A stretch of 64,000 nt of DNA from Streptosporangium subroseum (lineage in GTDB: Bacteria; Actinomycetota; Actinomycetes; Streptosporangiales; Streptosporangiaceae), in the NCBI RefSeq assembly GCF_900188345.1, contig NZ_FZOD01000021.1:1-64000 (forward strand), written 5' to 3'. The notes beneath the pieces were generated by a model. That model was not told where the DNA came from. It was given only the letters and a program-made list of their open reading frames with translations, and searched no databases. Both the position numbers and the translations under genes were made by a program. How positions within the stretch are numbered: the stretch's first letter is position 1; every line of letters starts with the position of its first letter. Of this stretch, positions 57,568 through 64,000 are shown in pieces.

Positions 57568-58086
57568 TCAGCTGGCCGGAGCTGGGGTCGGAGCCGGAGC
57601 CGGGGTCGGAGCCGGGACCGAGGCCGGGCTCGGGGTCGGGACCGAGGTTGAGGTGATCGCGATGTCGCGGGTGTCGAGGCGGCGTCCGTGGGCGTCGACG
57701 AAGGCGAGGCTGACACCCTCGTTCGTTTCGCGGTCGACGATCCGCATCGCAGGGCCTGTCGGGGCGGGGTTGTAGGTGTCGCCCCACTGGATGAGCGCCG
57801 CCACCACCAGGCGCAGTCCCTCACCGCTCTCGGTGAGGTGGTAGCTGAAGCGCTCACGACGCCCGGGCTCGCGATAGGGCCGCTTCTCCAGAATCCCGGC
57901 GTCGACAAGAGTGACCAGGCGCGCGGTGAGGATGTCACTGGGCGCGCCGATGTGGTCCCGGAACTCCGAGAAACGGGTCTGGCCGCGCAACGCGTTCCGC
58001 ACGATGAGAAGTGACCACTTTTCGCCGATGACGTCGAGGGCCCTCGCGACCTGACAGGTCGGAACGGTGCCGTCCGTGATGCGCAT
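57568..58086 (-). CDS. HxlR family regulator with Pro/Ala-rich tail
   Basis: A 172-residue regulator. The HxlR winged helix spans about 8-105: CQVARALDVIGEKWSLLIVR, RFSEFRDHIGAPSDILTARL, YREPGRRERFSYHLTESGEG. HxlR proteins are usually 100-160 residues. Here the last ~28 residues are a repeat tail (SVPTPSPASVPAPTPAPAPT) produced by 6/12-bp DNA repeats around 57580-57650. The Cys in CQVAR at residue 11 is the conserved redox cysteine of some members. It is divergent from an MFS transporter, its likely target. Confidence 0.8.
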   Translation of the reverse strand: MRITDGTVPTCQVARALDVIGEKWSLLIVRNALRGQTRFSEFRDHIGAPSDILTARLVTLVDAGILEKRPYREPGRRERFSYHLTESGEGLRLVVAALIQWGDTYNPAPTGPAMRIVDRETNEGVSLAFVDAHGRRLDTRDIAITSTSVPTPSPASVPAPTPAPAPTPAPAS

Positions 58087-58240
58087 CCCCACAGGGTACG
58101 GCTTTCTCGAACTCTCAACGCACCGCCCGGTCGGTGGGCGCCGCCCCGTCGCGGGGCCGCCTCCGGGGGACTCCGGGAAAGGGGCCCACCGGCTGGGCGA
58201 ACGCACCTCGTCGATGATCCGCGACCACAAATTTTTTAAG

Positions 58241-58253
58241 TTGGATAATCCAA
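58241..58253. promoter_or_regulatory. Palindromic operator between HxlR and MFS genes
   Basis: TTGGATAATCCAA is a perfect palindrome around one base, embedded in AT-rich sequence 25 bases before the MFS start. It is a good HxlR binding-site candidate that would repress the transporter. Confidence 0.55.
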
Positions 58254-58277
58254 TCTAGAGCCGTATGGTTGGCTCTC

Positions 58278-59498
58278 GTGACAAGAACCTTCCGCCTCGG
58301 TCGGGGCGGCACCTTCTGGTCGGCCGCGGCAGTGCTCATGCTCTGCCTGTGGTCGAGCGGGGCGCCGAGCGTCCTCTATCCCCTGTACGCGGCGCAGTGG
58401 CATTTGCCGCAGGTCGTCATAACGTCCGTGTTCGGCGCCTACCCCCTCGCGCTGCTGGTCGTCCTGCTGTTCTTCGGCGGGCTGTCCGACGGCATCGGCC
58501 GTCGCCGCGCCATGCTGCTCGGCATCGTTTTCATCGGCCTGTCATCGGTCGTGTTCGCGCTCGCCCCGAACGTCGGGTTCCTGTTCGCCGGCCGGGTGAT
58601 GCAGGGCATCGGAACCGGCGTCGCCCTCGGAGCGGCGAGTGCGGCCCTGGTGGAGAACAACACCTCGGGCAACGCCCGCTTCCCCAGCTCGCTCGCCACC
58701 ATCTCGACCTCGGCCGGACTCGCCCTGGCGGTCTTTCTGTCCGGTCTTCTCGCGCAACTGGCACCGCTGCCGCTCGTGCTCAGTTTCGCCGTCCTGTTCC
58801 TGCTCAGCGCCGCCGCCTACGCGCTCACCTGGATGACGCCGGATGACGCCGGCGCCGGCCGTCCGCGCTGGAAGCCGCAGGGGCTTCACCTGCCCGGTGG
58901 AATCCTGCGCGTGTTCATCGTGTCGACGCTGTCGGTCTCGGTCGCCTACTCCTGCGGGGCGATTTTCCTCTCGCTCGGCGCCCAGATGGCACGGCAGCTG
59001 ACCGGCACGACCAACCTCCTTGTCATCGGCGCGGTCCTCTCGACGTCGGCGGTCAGTATCGGCGTCACGGCCCTGTTCCTCAGTCGCGTCCACGCGCACC
59101 TGGCGGTCGTGGCCGGCGGCATCGTGTCGATGGTCGCCCTGGCGCTGATGGCCGTGGCGGCGACGACCGGCTCCCTGGCGGTGCTGCTTCTCTGGTGCGT
59201 CGTCGGAGGCATCGGCTACTCGTTCGCCTTCACCGGAGGACTGTCGCTCATCAACCGCACGGCGCCGGCGTCCCACCGGGGCGCGACCCTTTCGCTGCTG
59301 TACCTCTTCTCCTACCTGTTGCAGGCGGCGACCGCCATCGGCGCCGGTCAGCTGGCGACCAGCCTCGGCCTCGACCGCGCCATGGAACTGGTCGCCCCGC
59401 TGGTCGGGTTCCTGTGCGTCGCCGCGATCGTGCTCGCGGTGGTCGACCTCCTCGCACGACGTCGCATCGCGCGGGAAGCGGCACCGGTCCTTGCCTGA
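58278..59498 (+). CDS. MFS drug-efflux-like transporter
   Basis: A 406-residue major facilitator with 12 predicted helices. Motif A is present in the 2-3 loop as GGLSDGIGRRRAMLLG, and GRVMQGIGTGVALGAASAAL matches motif C-like helix 5 of drug:H+ antiporters. GTG 58278 is preferred; an in-frame TTG at 58269 would add three residues. The divergent HxlR gene and the palindrome suggest inducible efflux of a toxic compound. Confidence 0.85.
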   Translation: MTRTFRLGRGGTFWSAAAVLMLCLWSSGAPSVLYPLYAAQWHLPQVVITSVFGAYPLALLVVLLFFGGLSDGIGRRRAMLLGIVFIGLSSVVFALAPNVGFLFAGRVMQGIGTGVALGAASAALVENNTSGNARFPSSLATISTSAGLALAVFLSGLLAQLAPLPLVLSFAVLFLLSAAAYALTWMTPDDAGAGRPRWKPQGLHLPGGILRVFIVSTLSVSVAYSCGAIFLSLGAQMARQLTGTTNLLVIGAVLSTSAVSIGVTALFLSRVHAHLAVVAGGIVSMVALALMAVAATTGSLAVLLLWCVVGGIGYSFAFTGGLSLINRTAPASHRGATLSLLYLFSYLLQAATAIGAGQLATSLGLDRAMELVAPLVGFLCVAAIVLAVVDLLARRRIAREAAPVLA

Positions 59499-59631
59499 TG
59501 GGAGTTATCGGGCCGGCTGATCGGGCAGACTCGGTGCCATGTAGCCGCCGATGAGTGAACACTTCCGCCGCCTGGACCGGTCATGAGTCCCGGGGCCGGA
59601 TCGTGCCCTCGCCGATGGTCAGCCCTGGTCG

Positions 59632-60075
59632 CTAGGACGTCACCGTATGGACGGGAAGGCCGTCGCTTCCGCACCGGACCTCGACCTTGAGCTCTGACTG
59701 ATCCGACTCGAACTCCACCTCGGCTTTATGCGCGGGGCCTGGTTCGACGTCGTCGACGGAGTAGCCCTGGGCGGGACTCCACGAGCGCAGACGGATCAGC
59801 CCGTCCTGGCAGAGCGCGATCACGGTGCCACCGCGGGTGCTGAACACCTTCGTGGGAGCGGACAGGTCCGCGGAGGCGGACGAGGACGGCAGGGGCGGGC
59901 GGGGGGAGGCGGCGGCCAGCTCGGCGCGGACCTCCTCCGGGGCCAGGGCATGATCGGACGCGCCGGTCAGGGACCCGCCCAGCAGGCTCAGAACGGCGAT
60001 CCCGGCCACCGTCGCGACGAGCGCCGTGACCAGCCAGCCGGCCACGGCCAGCAGCAATCGCCGTCTCATCGCCAT
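59632..60075 (-). CDS. Membrane-anchored hypothetical protein
   Basis: A 147-residue protein: an N-terminal RRR-flanked membrane helix (MAMRRRLLLAVAGWLVTALV, to about residue 33), a Ser/Pro-rich linker (about 58-70) and a small beta-rich C-terminal domain (KVFSTRGGTVIALCQDGLIR, LRSWSPAQGYSVDDVEPGPA) with two cysteines (about 89 and 134) that could form a disulfide outside the cell. Family not recognised. It faces away from the downstream two-component system. Confidence 0.55.
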   Translation of the reverse strand: MAMRRRLLLAVAGWLVTALVATVAGIAVLSLLGGSLTGASDHALAPEEVRAELAAASPRPPLPSSSASADLSAPTKVFSTRGGTVIALCQDGLIRLRSWSPAQGYSVDDVEPGPAHKAEVEFESDQSELKVEVRCGSDGLPVHTVTS

Positions 60076-60410
60076 ACTTTTCCCCCTCCGGCGTCACAGC
60101 TAGATTAAGACAACGTCCATCCTGCCGCCGGTATCTCCACTCACCGGACGTCTAACGTGGATGCCTCGTTCTTCGGGGCGGCAGGAAATGCTTGTTGCGT
60201 TTTCTCTTGTTGCGTGGGTCGGGCTGGGTAGGGTTGGGGTGTTCCGCGATAGCCAAGTGGGGCATGTTTTTGTTGGAGCGCGGCAGGGCATTGCCGTGTC
60301 TGCGCGGGGAGGCTTCGGGGTTGCCCGGGCCGGTGAACCGCGAACCGACAGACCTGGTTGGAAGACCGGGTGCTGGAATCCCCGATTTTCAAAGCCGGGG
60401 AAGATGTCAA
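60076..60410. other. Promoter region ahead of the two-component system
   Basis: 335 bases without a supported gene. T-rich stretches near 60190-60220 and a weak CCCCG/CGGGG stem directly before the response regulator ribosome site (GGGGAAG at 60397-60403) are the only features noted. Confidence 0.3.
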
Positions 60411-61094
60411 ATGGCGGTAATCCTTCTCATCGAGGACGACGTGACGATCCGCACCGCTCTCACGCGAGGGCTGCGGGAGCTCGGCCACGTCGTCTCCTCC
60501 TCTTCAACCGCCCTCGACGGTCTGCGCCTGGCCGTGCGCGACCGGCCGGACCTGGTCGTGCTCGACCTGGGGCTGCCCGACCTCGACGGCGCCGAACTGC
60601 TGCCCATGCTCAGGGCCGTGAGCAGGGTGCCGGTGATCGTCGCGACCGCTCGCGACGGCGATGCCGAGATGGTTCCCATCCTCAACTCGGGGGCCGACGA
60701 CTACGTGGTCAAGCCGTTCAGCGCGGCACAGCTCGACGCCCGGGTCCGGGCGGTCCTGCGCCGCATGGGCGACGACCGTTCTCCCGACACGTCGGTCACG
60801 GTCGCGGGGCTGCGGCTGGATCCCCGCTCCCGTGACGCGGTCCTGGACGGTGCGCCGCTCGAGCTCACGCCTCGCGAGTTCGACCTCCTGCACTTTCTCG
60901 CGACCCGCGCGGGAGAGGTGGTGACCAAGAGGGAGCTGATGACCGAGGTCTGGCAGGTGCCCTACGGCGGAGCCGACAAAACCGTGGACGTGCACCTGTC
61001 GTGGTTGCGGCGAAAGCTCGGCGAGACCGCCCAGAACCCCCGCTACCTGCTCACCGTGCGCGGGGTCGGTGTCAAGCTGGTCGAGCCCACGTGA
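60411..61094 (+). CDS. OmpR family response regulator
   Basis: A 227-residue regulator. Receiver domain (1-118): acidic pocket IEDD, phospho-acceptor Asp52 in VLDLGLPDLDG, and Lys in VVKPFSA. The winged helix of OmpR type (about 132-227) includes LTPREFDLLHFLATRAGEVV, KTVDVHLSWLRRKLGE and YLLTVRGVGVKLVEP. ATG 60411 is preceded by GGGGAAG. It overlaps the kinase gene by GTGA, so the pair forms one unit, with a PepSY protein after it. Confidence 0.9.
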   Translation: MAVILLIEDDVTIRTALTRGLRELGHVVSSSSTALDGLRLAVRDRPDLVVLDLGLPDLDGAELLPMLRAVSRVPVIVATARDGDAEMVPILNSGADDYVVKPFSAAQLDARVRAVLRRMGDDRSPDTSVTVAGLRLDPRSRDAVLDGAPLELTPREFDLLHFLATRAGEVVTKRELMTEVWQVPYGGADKTVDVHLSWLRRKLGETAQNPRYLLTVRGVGVKLVEPT

Positions 61095-62365
61095 GGCGCT
61101 GGCTGGCGCTGGTGATGGCGGCCACCACCTCGCTGGTGCTGATCGCACTTCTCGTGCCGATGGCGTTGCTGATCGGCACCGTCGCCGAGAACGGGGCCGT
61201 CGACCGCGCGACCGACGCGGCGGAGTCGGTCGCGGCGGCGGTGAGCACCCTGACACCCGAGGAGCTGGCTCTCACGGTCGAGCAGGTCACGGTGTCGGGA
61301 GGTTATCCCCTGACGGTCTTCCTGCCCGGGGGCAGGACGCTCGGCCGGGCGGTCCCCCGGTCGGACGCGGTCCGCCTGGCGGCACTGGGGCGCAGTGTCA
61401 CGGCGCGGGTGCCCGGCGGCAACGAGGTCCTCGTCTCGGTGCAGAGTTCGTCGCTGGGCGCGGTGGTGGTCCGGGTGTTCGTGAGCGAGGCCGATCTCAG
61501 CCGGGGAGTGCGGGAGGCGTGGATCGGGCTGCTGGTCCTCGGGCTGGCGCTGACCGTGCTCGGTATCGCGCTGGCGGACAGGCTGGCCAGGACCGTGACG
61601 ACGTCGATCGCCGCGCTGGCCGAGGTCTCGCACCGCCTGGCGGGCGGAGAACTGGCCGCCCGGGCCTCGCCGGAGGGCCCGCCCGAGGTCCGGTCGGTGG
61701 CGCTGGCACTCAACCATCTCGCCGGGCGGATCGACGATCTGCTGGCCGCCGAGCGCGAGTCGGTCGTCGACCTCTCGCACCGCCTGCGCACACCGCTCAC
61801 CGGCCTGCGGCTGAACGCCGAGGCCCTGACCGACCCCGGCGAGGCGAAGCAGATCGGAGCCCGGGTGGACGATCTGGAGCGGGCCGTGACCTCGATCATC
61901 AACACCGCCCGGCAGCGTGCACCCGTGCGGGAGTCGTGCGACGCCACCTCGGTTGTGGCCGGACGCGTACGGTTCTGGTCGGTCCTGGCCGAGGACCAGG
62001 ACCGGGTGATGGGTCTCGACCTCCCCACGGAGCCTCTGCCGGTCGCCGTGGCCTCGAACGAGCTGGCCGCGTGTGTCGACGCGCTGTTCGGCAACGTCTT
62101 CGCGCACACTCCCGAGGGAGCGCCGTTCGGCGTGCGGCTCACCTCCGGCGCCGGAGGCGGCGCGAGCCTGGTCGTGACCGACGGGGGACCCGGGTTCGGG
62201 ACCGAACGGCTGGGGCGGGGCAGCAGCGGCGGCGACTCCACCGGGCTGGGGCTGGACATCGCCCGCCGTACCGCGGAGTCGTCCGGCGGATCGCTGAGCG
62301 TGGGCACGGCTCCGGGCGGCGGGGCCGCCGTCGAGGTGACCTTCGGCCCGCCCGCGTCGCCTTAA
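61091..62365 (+). CDS. Sensor histidine kinase
   Basis: A 424-residue membrane kinase: two helices (about 5-28 and 138-160) enclose a ~110-residue extracellular sensor region; HAMP (about 162-215); HisKA with phospho-acceptor His in DLSHRLRTPLTGLRLNAEAL; and HATPase with FGNVFAHTPEG (N-box), VVTDGGPGFG and GGDSTGLGLDIARRTAESSG. The N-box has FGN where most have LDN or LANA, mildly divergent. GTG 61091 overlaps the regulator stop. The signal is unknown. Confidence 0.85.
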   Translation: MRRWLALVMAATTSLVLIALLVPMALLIGTVAENGAVDRATDAAESVAAAVSTLTPEELALTVEQVTVSGGYPLTVFLPGGRTLGRAVPRSDAVRLAALGRSVTARVPGGNEVLVSVQSSSLGAVVVRVFVSEADLSRGVREAWIGLLVLGLALTVLGIALADRLARTVTTSIAALAEVSHRLAGGELAARASPEGPPEVRSVALALNHLAGRIDDLLAAERESVVDLSHRLRTPLTGLRLNAEALTDPGEAKQIGARVDDLERAVTSIINTARQRAPVRESCDATSVVAGRVRFWSVLAEDQDRVMGLDLPTEPLPVAVASNELAACVDALFGNVFAHTPEGAPFGVRLTSGAGGGASLVVTDGGPGFGTERLGRGSSGGDSTGLGLDIARRTAESSGGSLSVGTAPGGGAAVEVTFGPPASP

Positions 62366-62422
62366 CCATCGCTTAGGGTTCTCGCAGCGTGGCTCTATCG
62401 CGACGGGCGACACGATCAAGGC

Positions 62423-62845
62423 ATGAGAAACACGATGAGACTCACCGCCGCCACTGCCGGACTGCTCACCGTCGTCGCCGGCGGCGGCGCCGCCTTCGCC
62501 GCGAGCGCGACGCCCACGCCCTCTCCCGCAGGGGGGACGACCACCTCCGCACCGGTGAGCCCGGCGGCTCCGCGGACTCCCGAGCCCGGCGAGGCCGCAG
62601 CGAAGGTCAACCGGGAGGCGGCCATCAAGATCGCTCAGGACAAGGTGCCCGGCGCCCAGCCGGCCGAGGCCGAGTTCGACGGCGACGAGACCCCTGCCAC
62701 CTGGGAGATCGAGCTCCGTAAGGATGCCGTCGAGCACGACTTCGAGATCGACGCCACCACCGGCGCGATCCTGGAGCAGGAGAGCGAGACCGACACCGAT
62801 CAGGACGACGACGGCGACGACGCCGACGGTCAGGACGACGACTGA
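62423..62845 (+). CDS. Secreted PepSY-domain protein
   Basis: A 140-residue exported protein with signal peptide MRNTMRLTAATAGLLTVVAG cut after AFA-A near residue 26, a Pro/Thr-rich linker, one PepSY domain (about 62-117; VNREAAIKIAQDKVPGAQPA, WEIELRKDAVEHDFEIDATT) and a strongly acidic tail (about 122-140, mostly Asp and Glu). PepSY domains are thought to inhibit proteases or modulate sensors. It sits 57 bases after the kinase, which suggests it works with or is controlled by this two-component system. A ten-base hairpin (62962-62989) follows. Confidence 0.75.
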   Translation: MRNTMRLTAATAGLLTVVAGGGAAFAASATPTPSPAGGTTTSAPVSPAAPRTPEPGEAAAKVNREAAIKIAQDKVPGAQPAEAEFDGDETPATWEIELRKDAVEHDFEIDATTGAILEQESETDTDQDDDGDDADGQDDD

Positions 62846-62961
62846 GCGGTTCCGATCGCCGAGAGCCGACGGCACTCCACCCGGGCGTGCCGTCGCCTCG
62901 CGGCTGATCCGCGACCTGTCCGGGGCCGCCCTGGCCGAGGAGGGCCGGGCATCGATCGCGA

Positions 62962-62989
62962 AGTGGCGGCGTCAGGTGGCGCCGCCACT
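62962..62989 (+). terminator. Hairpin after the PepSY gene
   Basis: AGTGGCGGCG (62962-62971) pairs perfectly with CGCCGCCACT (62980-62989) around an eight-base loop. The remaining stretch to 63178 is AT-rich (63085-63150) and probably carries the promoter of the next gene. Confidence 0.6.
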
Positions 62990-63178
62990 CGCATGCTCGT
63001 GACCCGCGGACCTGATCTGTCCCCCTGGCACCCCTGGGAGCCCGCCGTCCTCTATGGTCACGTCGTCGGTGGCGGGCTCAAGCTAGATGCTTTTTGATGG
63101 AAATACAGCTAAAAATACGGTCATATCATCACTTCAGTGTTGTTTGTGCACTATAGGTATCACCAGACACGTACCCAC

Positions 63179-64000
63179 ATGGCTGAAGGATGGCTCGTGA
63201 CCGCACGCATTTCGCCCGCTCTCGCCGAACAGTCCGAGGCCGAGGCCCTCCACGACTTCGAGACCGGCGCTCCGGAGCACATCCGAGCCGCCTTGGGCAT
63301 GGAAGCGCTCCGGGTTGGGGGCGGGGTCGTGTTGTCGATGCGCAACGACCCCAGCCGGTTCTGGAGCAAGGTGCTGGGGCTCGGCTTCGAGGAGCCGATC
63401 ACCGCGGAGCTGATCAATGAGGTCTGCGACTTCTACCGGTCGCAGGAGACGCCGGTGGCCGTCCTTCAGTTCGCGCCTTCCGTACTGCCCGAGGACTGGG
63501 CCGACATCTGCGCGGAGATGAACATCTCGGCGGGTTCGTCCTGGGTCAAACTCGTCTGTGACACGGAGGTGGCCGTCGCCCGGAGCGAGGAGCGGACGGA
63601 GCCGGAGACGGAGCTGCGGGTCGGTCCCGTGGAGGCCGGGCAGGCTTCGGAATGGGCGTCGGTCATGATGCGTGGCTTCGAGATGCCGGAGGGGGACATG
63701 GCGGAGATGGTGGCCTCGTCCGTCGGCCGGCCGGGCTGGTACCCGCACGCCGTCTGGGACGGCGACGACCTGGTCGCGACCGCCACCATGTACGTCCGCG
63801 AGGGCGCCGCCCAGTTCTTCGGCGCGGCCACCCTGCCGCACGTGCGCCGCCTCGGCAGCCAGTCGGCGCTCCTGGCCGCGCGCGCCCGGGCCGCCGGTGC
63901 CGCCGGTTGCCGCTGGCTGGTCGCGGAGACCGGCACGGAAGCCCCCGGCACCCACAACTCCTCGCTCCACAACATGCTGCGGATCGGCTTCGGCGTCCTG
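63179..64000 (+). CDS. GNAT-like protein, 3' end cut by window
   Basis: At least 274 residues, open to the window edge. The C-terminal part seen (ELRVGPVEAGQASEWASVMM, AVWDGDDLVATATMYVREGA, AQFFGAATLPHVRRLGSQSA, LLAARARAAGAAGCRWLVAE) has the strand-loop-helix pattern of GNAT acetyltransferases; RRLGSQSALLAARARA is the acetyl-CoA loop (usually RGxGxG/A, here RLGSQS). The N-terminal ~130 residues may be a second, degenerate GNAT-like half. Acyl acceptor unknown. ATG 63179 begins MAEGWLVTARISP. Confidence 0.65.
   Translation, partial: MAEGWLVTARISPALAEQSEAEALHDFETGAPEHIRAALGMEALRVGGGVVLSMRNDPSRFWSKVLGLGFEEPITAELINEVCDFYRSQETPVAVLQFAPSVLPEDWADICAEMNISAGSSWVKLVCDTEVAVARSEERTEPETELRVGPVEAGQASEWASVMMRGFEMPEGDMAEMVASSVGRPGWYPHAVWDGDDLVATATMYVREGAAQFFGAATLPHVRRLGSQSALLAARARAAGAAGCRWLVAETGTEAPGTHNSSLHNMLRIGFGVL

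Overview
The window is GC-rich (roughly 70%), densely coding DNA. It has many GTG and TTG starts, frequent 4-base stop/start overlaps (ATGA, GTGA, TTGA), ECF sigma and two-component systems, an IdeR-type iron box and a cobalamin cluster that mixes CobG/CobN with CbiD. This points to a filamentous actinomycete, probably of the Streptosporangiaceae type. That placement is by general resemblance; no rRNA or tRNA gene is present to confirm it.

Layout. 1-4.2 kb: a divergent rclA/rclR-like reactive-chlorine pair, a Mug-type uracil glycosylase, and an SDR dehydrogenase divergent from a LysR regulator. 4.2-9.3 kb: a worn region with a DUF421 protein, a truncated histidine kinase/response regulator pair, a TIGR01777 epimerase, an ISL3 transposase remnant, a DUF1963 protein, an IS110 transposase remnant and the tail of an ABC permease. 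9.3-13 kb: a DUF2975 membrane protein, a PfkB sugar kinase, and a GlxA-type regulator divergent from a rhodanese. 13-17 kb: an SsuA/TauA-type uptake operon (binding protein and two permeases, no ATPase) ending in an O-methyltransferase. 17.6-22.3 kb: a MerR/membrane protein pair, a DUF1707 protein, a Tat-exported beta-lactamase-fold hydrolase and a low-molecular-weight tyrosine phosphatase.

22.4-35.2 kb is a cobalamin (corrin ring) cluster: cobL, cobM, cbiD, cobK, a cobI-cobJ fusion, cobH, cobG and, behind a B12 riboswitch, cobN. Its gene junctions are unusually rich in short tandem repeats. The most regular is a 51-bp array of four full units between the riboswitch and cobN, which forms a leader ORF that overlaps cobN by 4 bases. 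CobG carries two low-complexity insertions, one of them between its Fe-S ligand cysteine pairs.

35.3-39.2 kb: a serine hydrolase, an ECF sigma factor with its membrane partner, and a RibD-type reductase. 39.6-48.3 kb is a very compact NRPS cluster on the minus strand: MbtH, an A-T protein, a C-A-T-TE protein fused in one frame to an MFS exporter, and a SyrP-like Fe(II)/2-oxoglutarate oxygenase. The thioesterase has Cys in place of the usual nucleophilic Ser. Together these suggest a two-residue, probably beta-hydroxylated product released by an unusual route and exported by the assembly line's own transporter domain. This is the best candidate here for an undescribed system.

48.4-64 kb: a YbhB-family protein, a DUF1772 protein, an NmrA-type reductase divergent from an AraC regulator, an iron-box-controlled siderophore-interacting reductase, a CHAP amidase, an ABC exporter operon with its own winged-helix regulator and TTTGA-type operators, an HxlR/MFS divergent pair, an OmpR/histidine kinase pair followed by a PepSY protein, and a GNAT-like protein cut by the window end.
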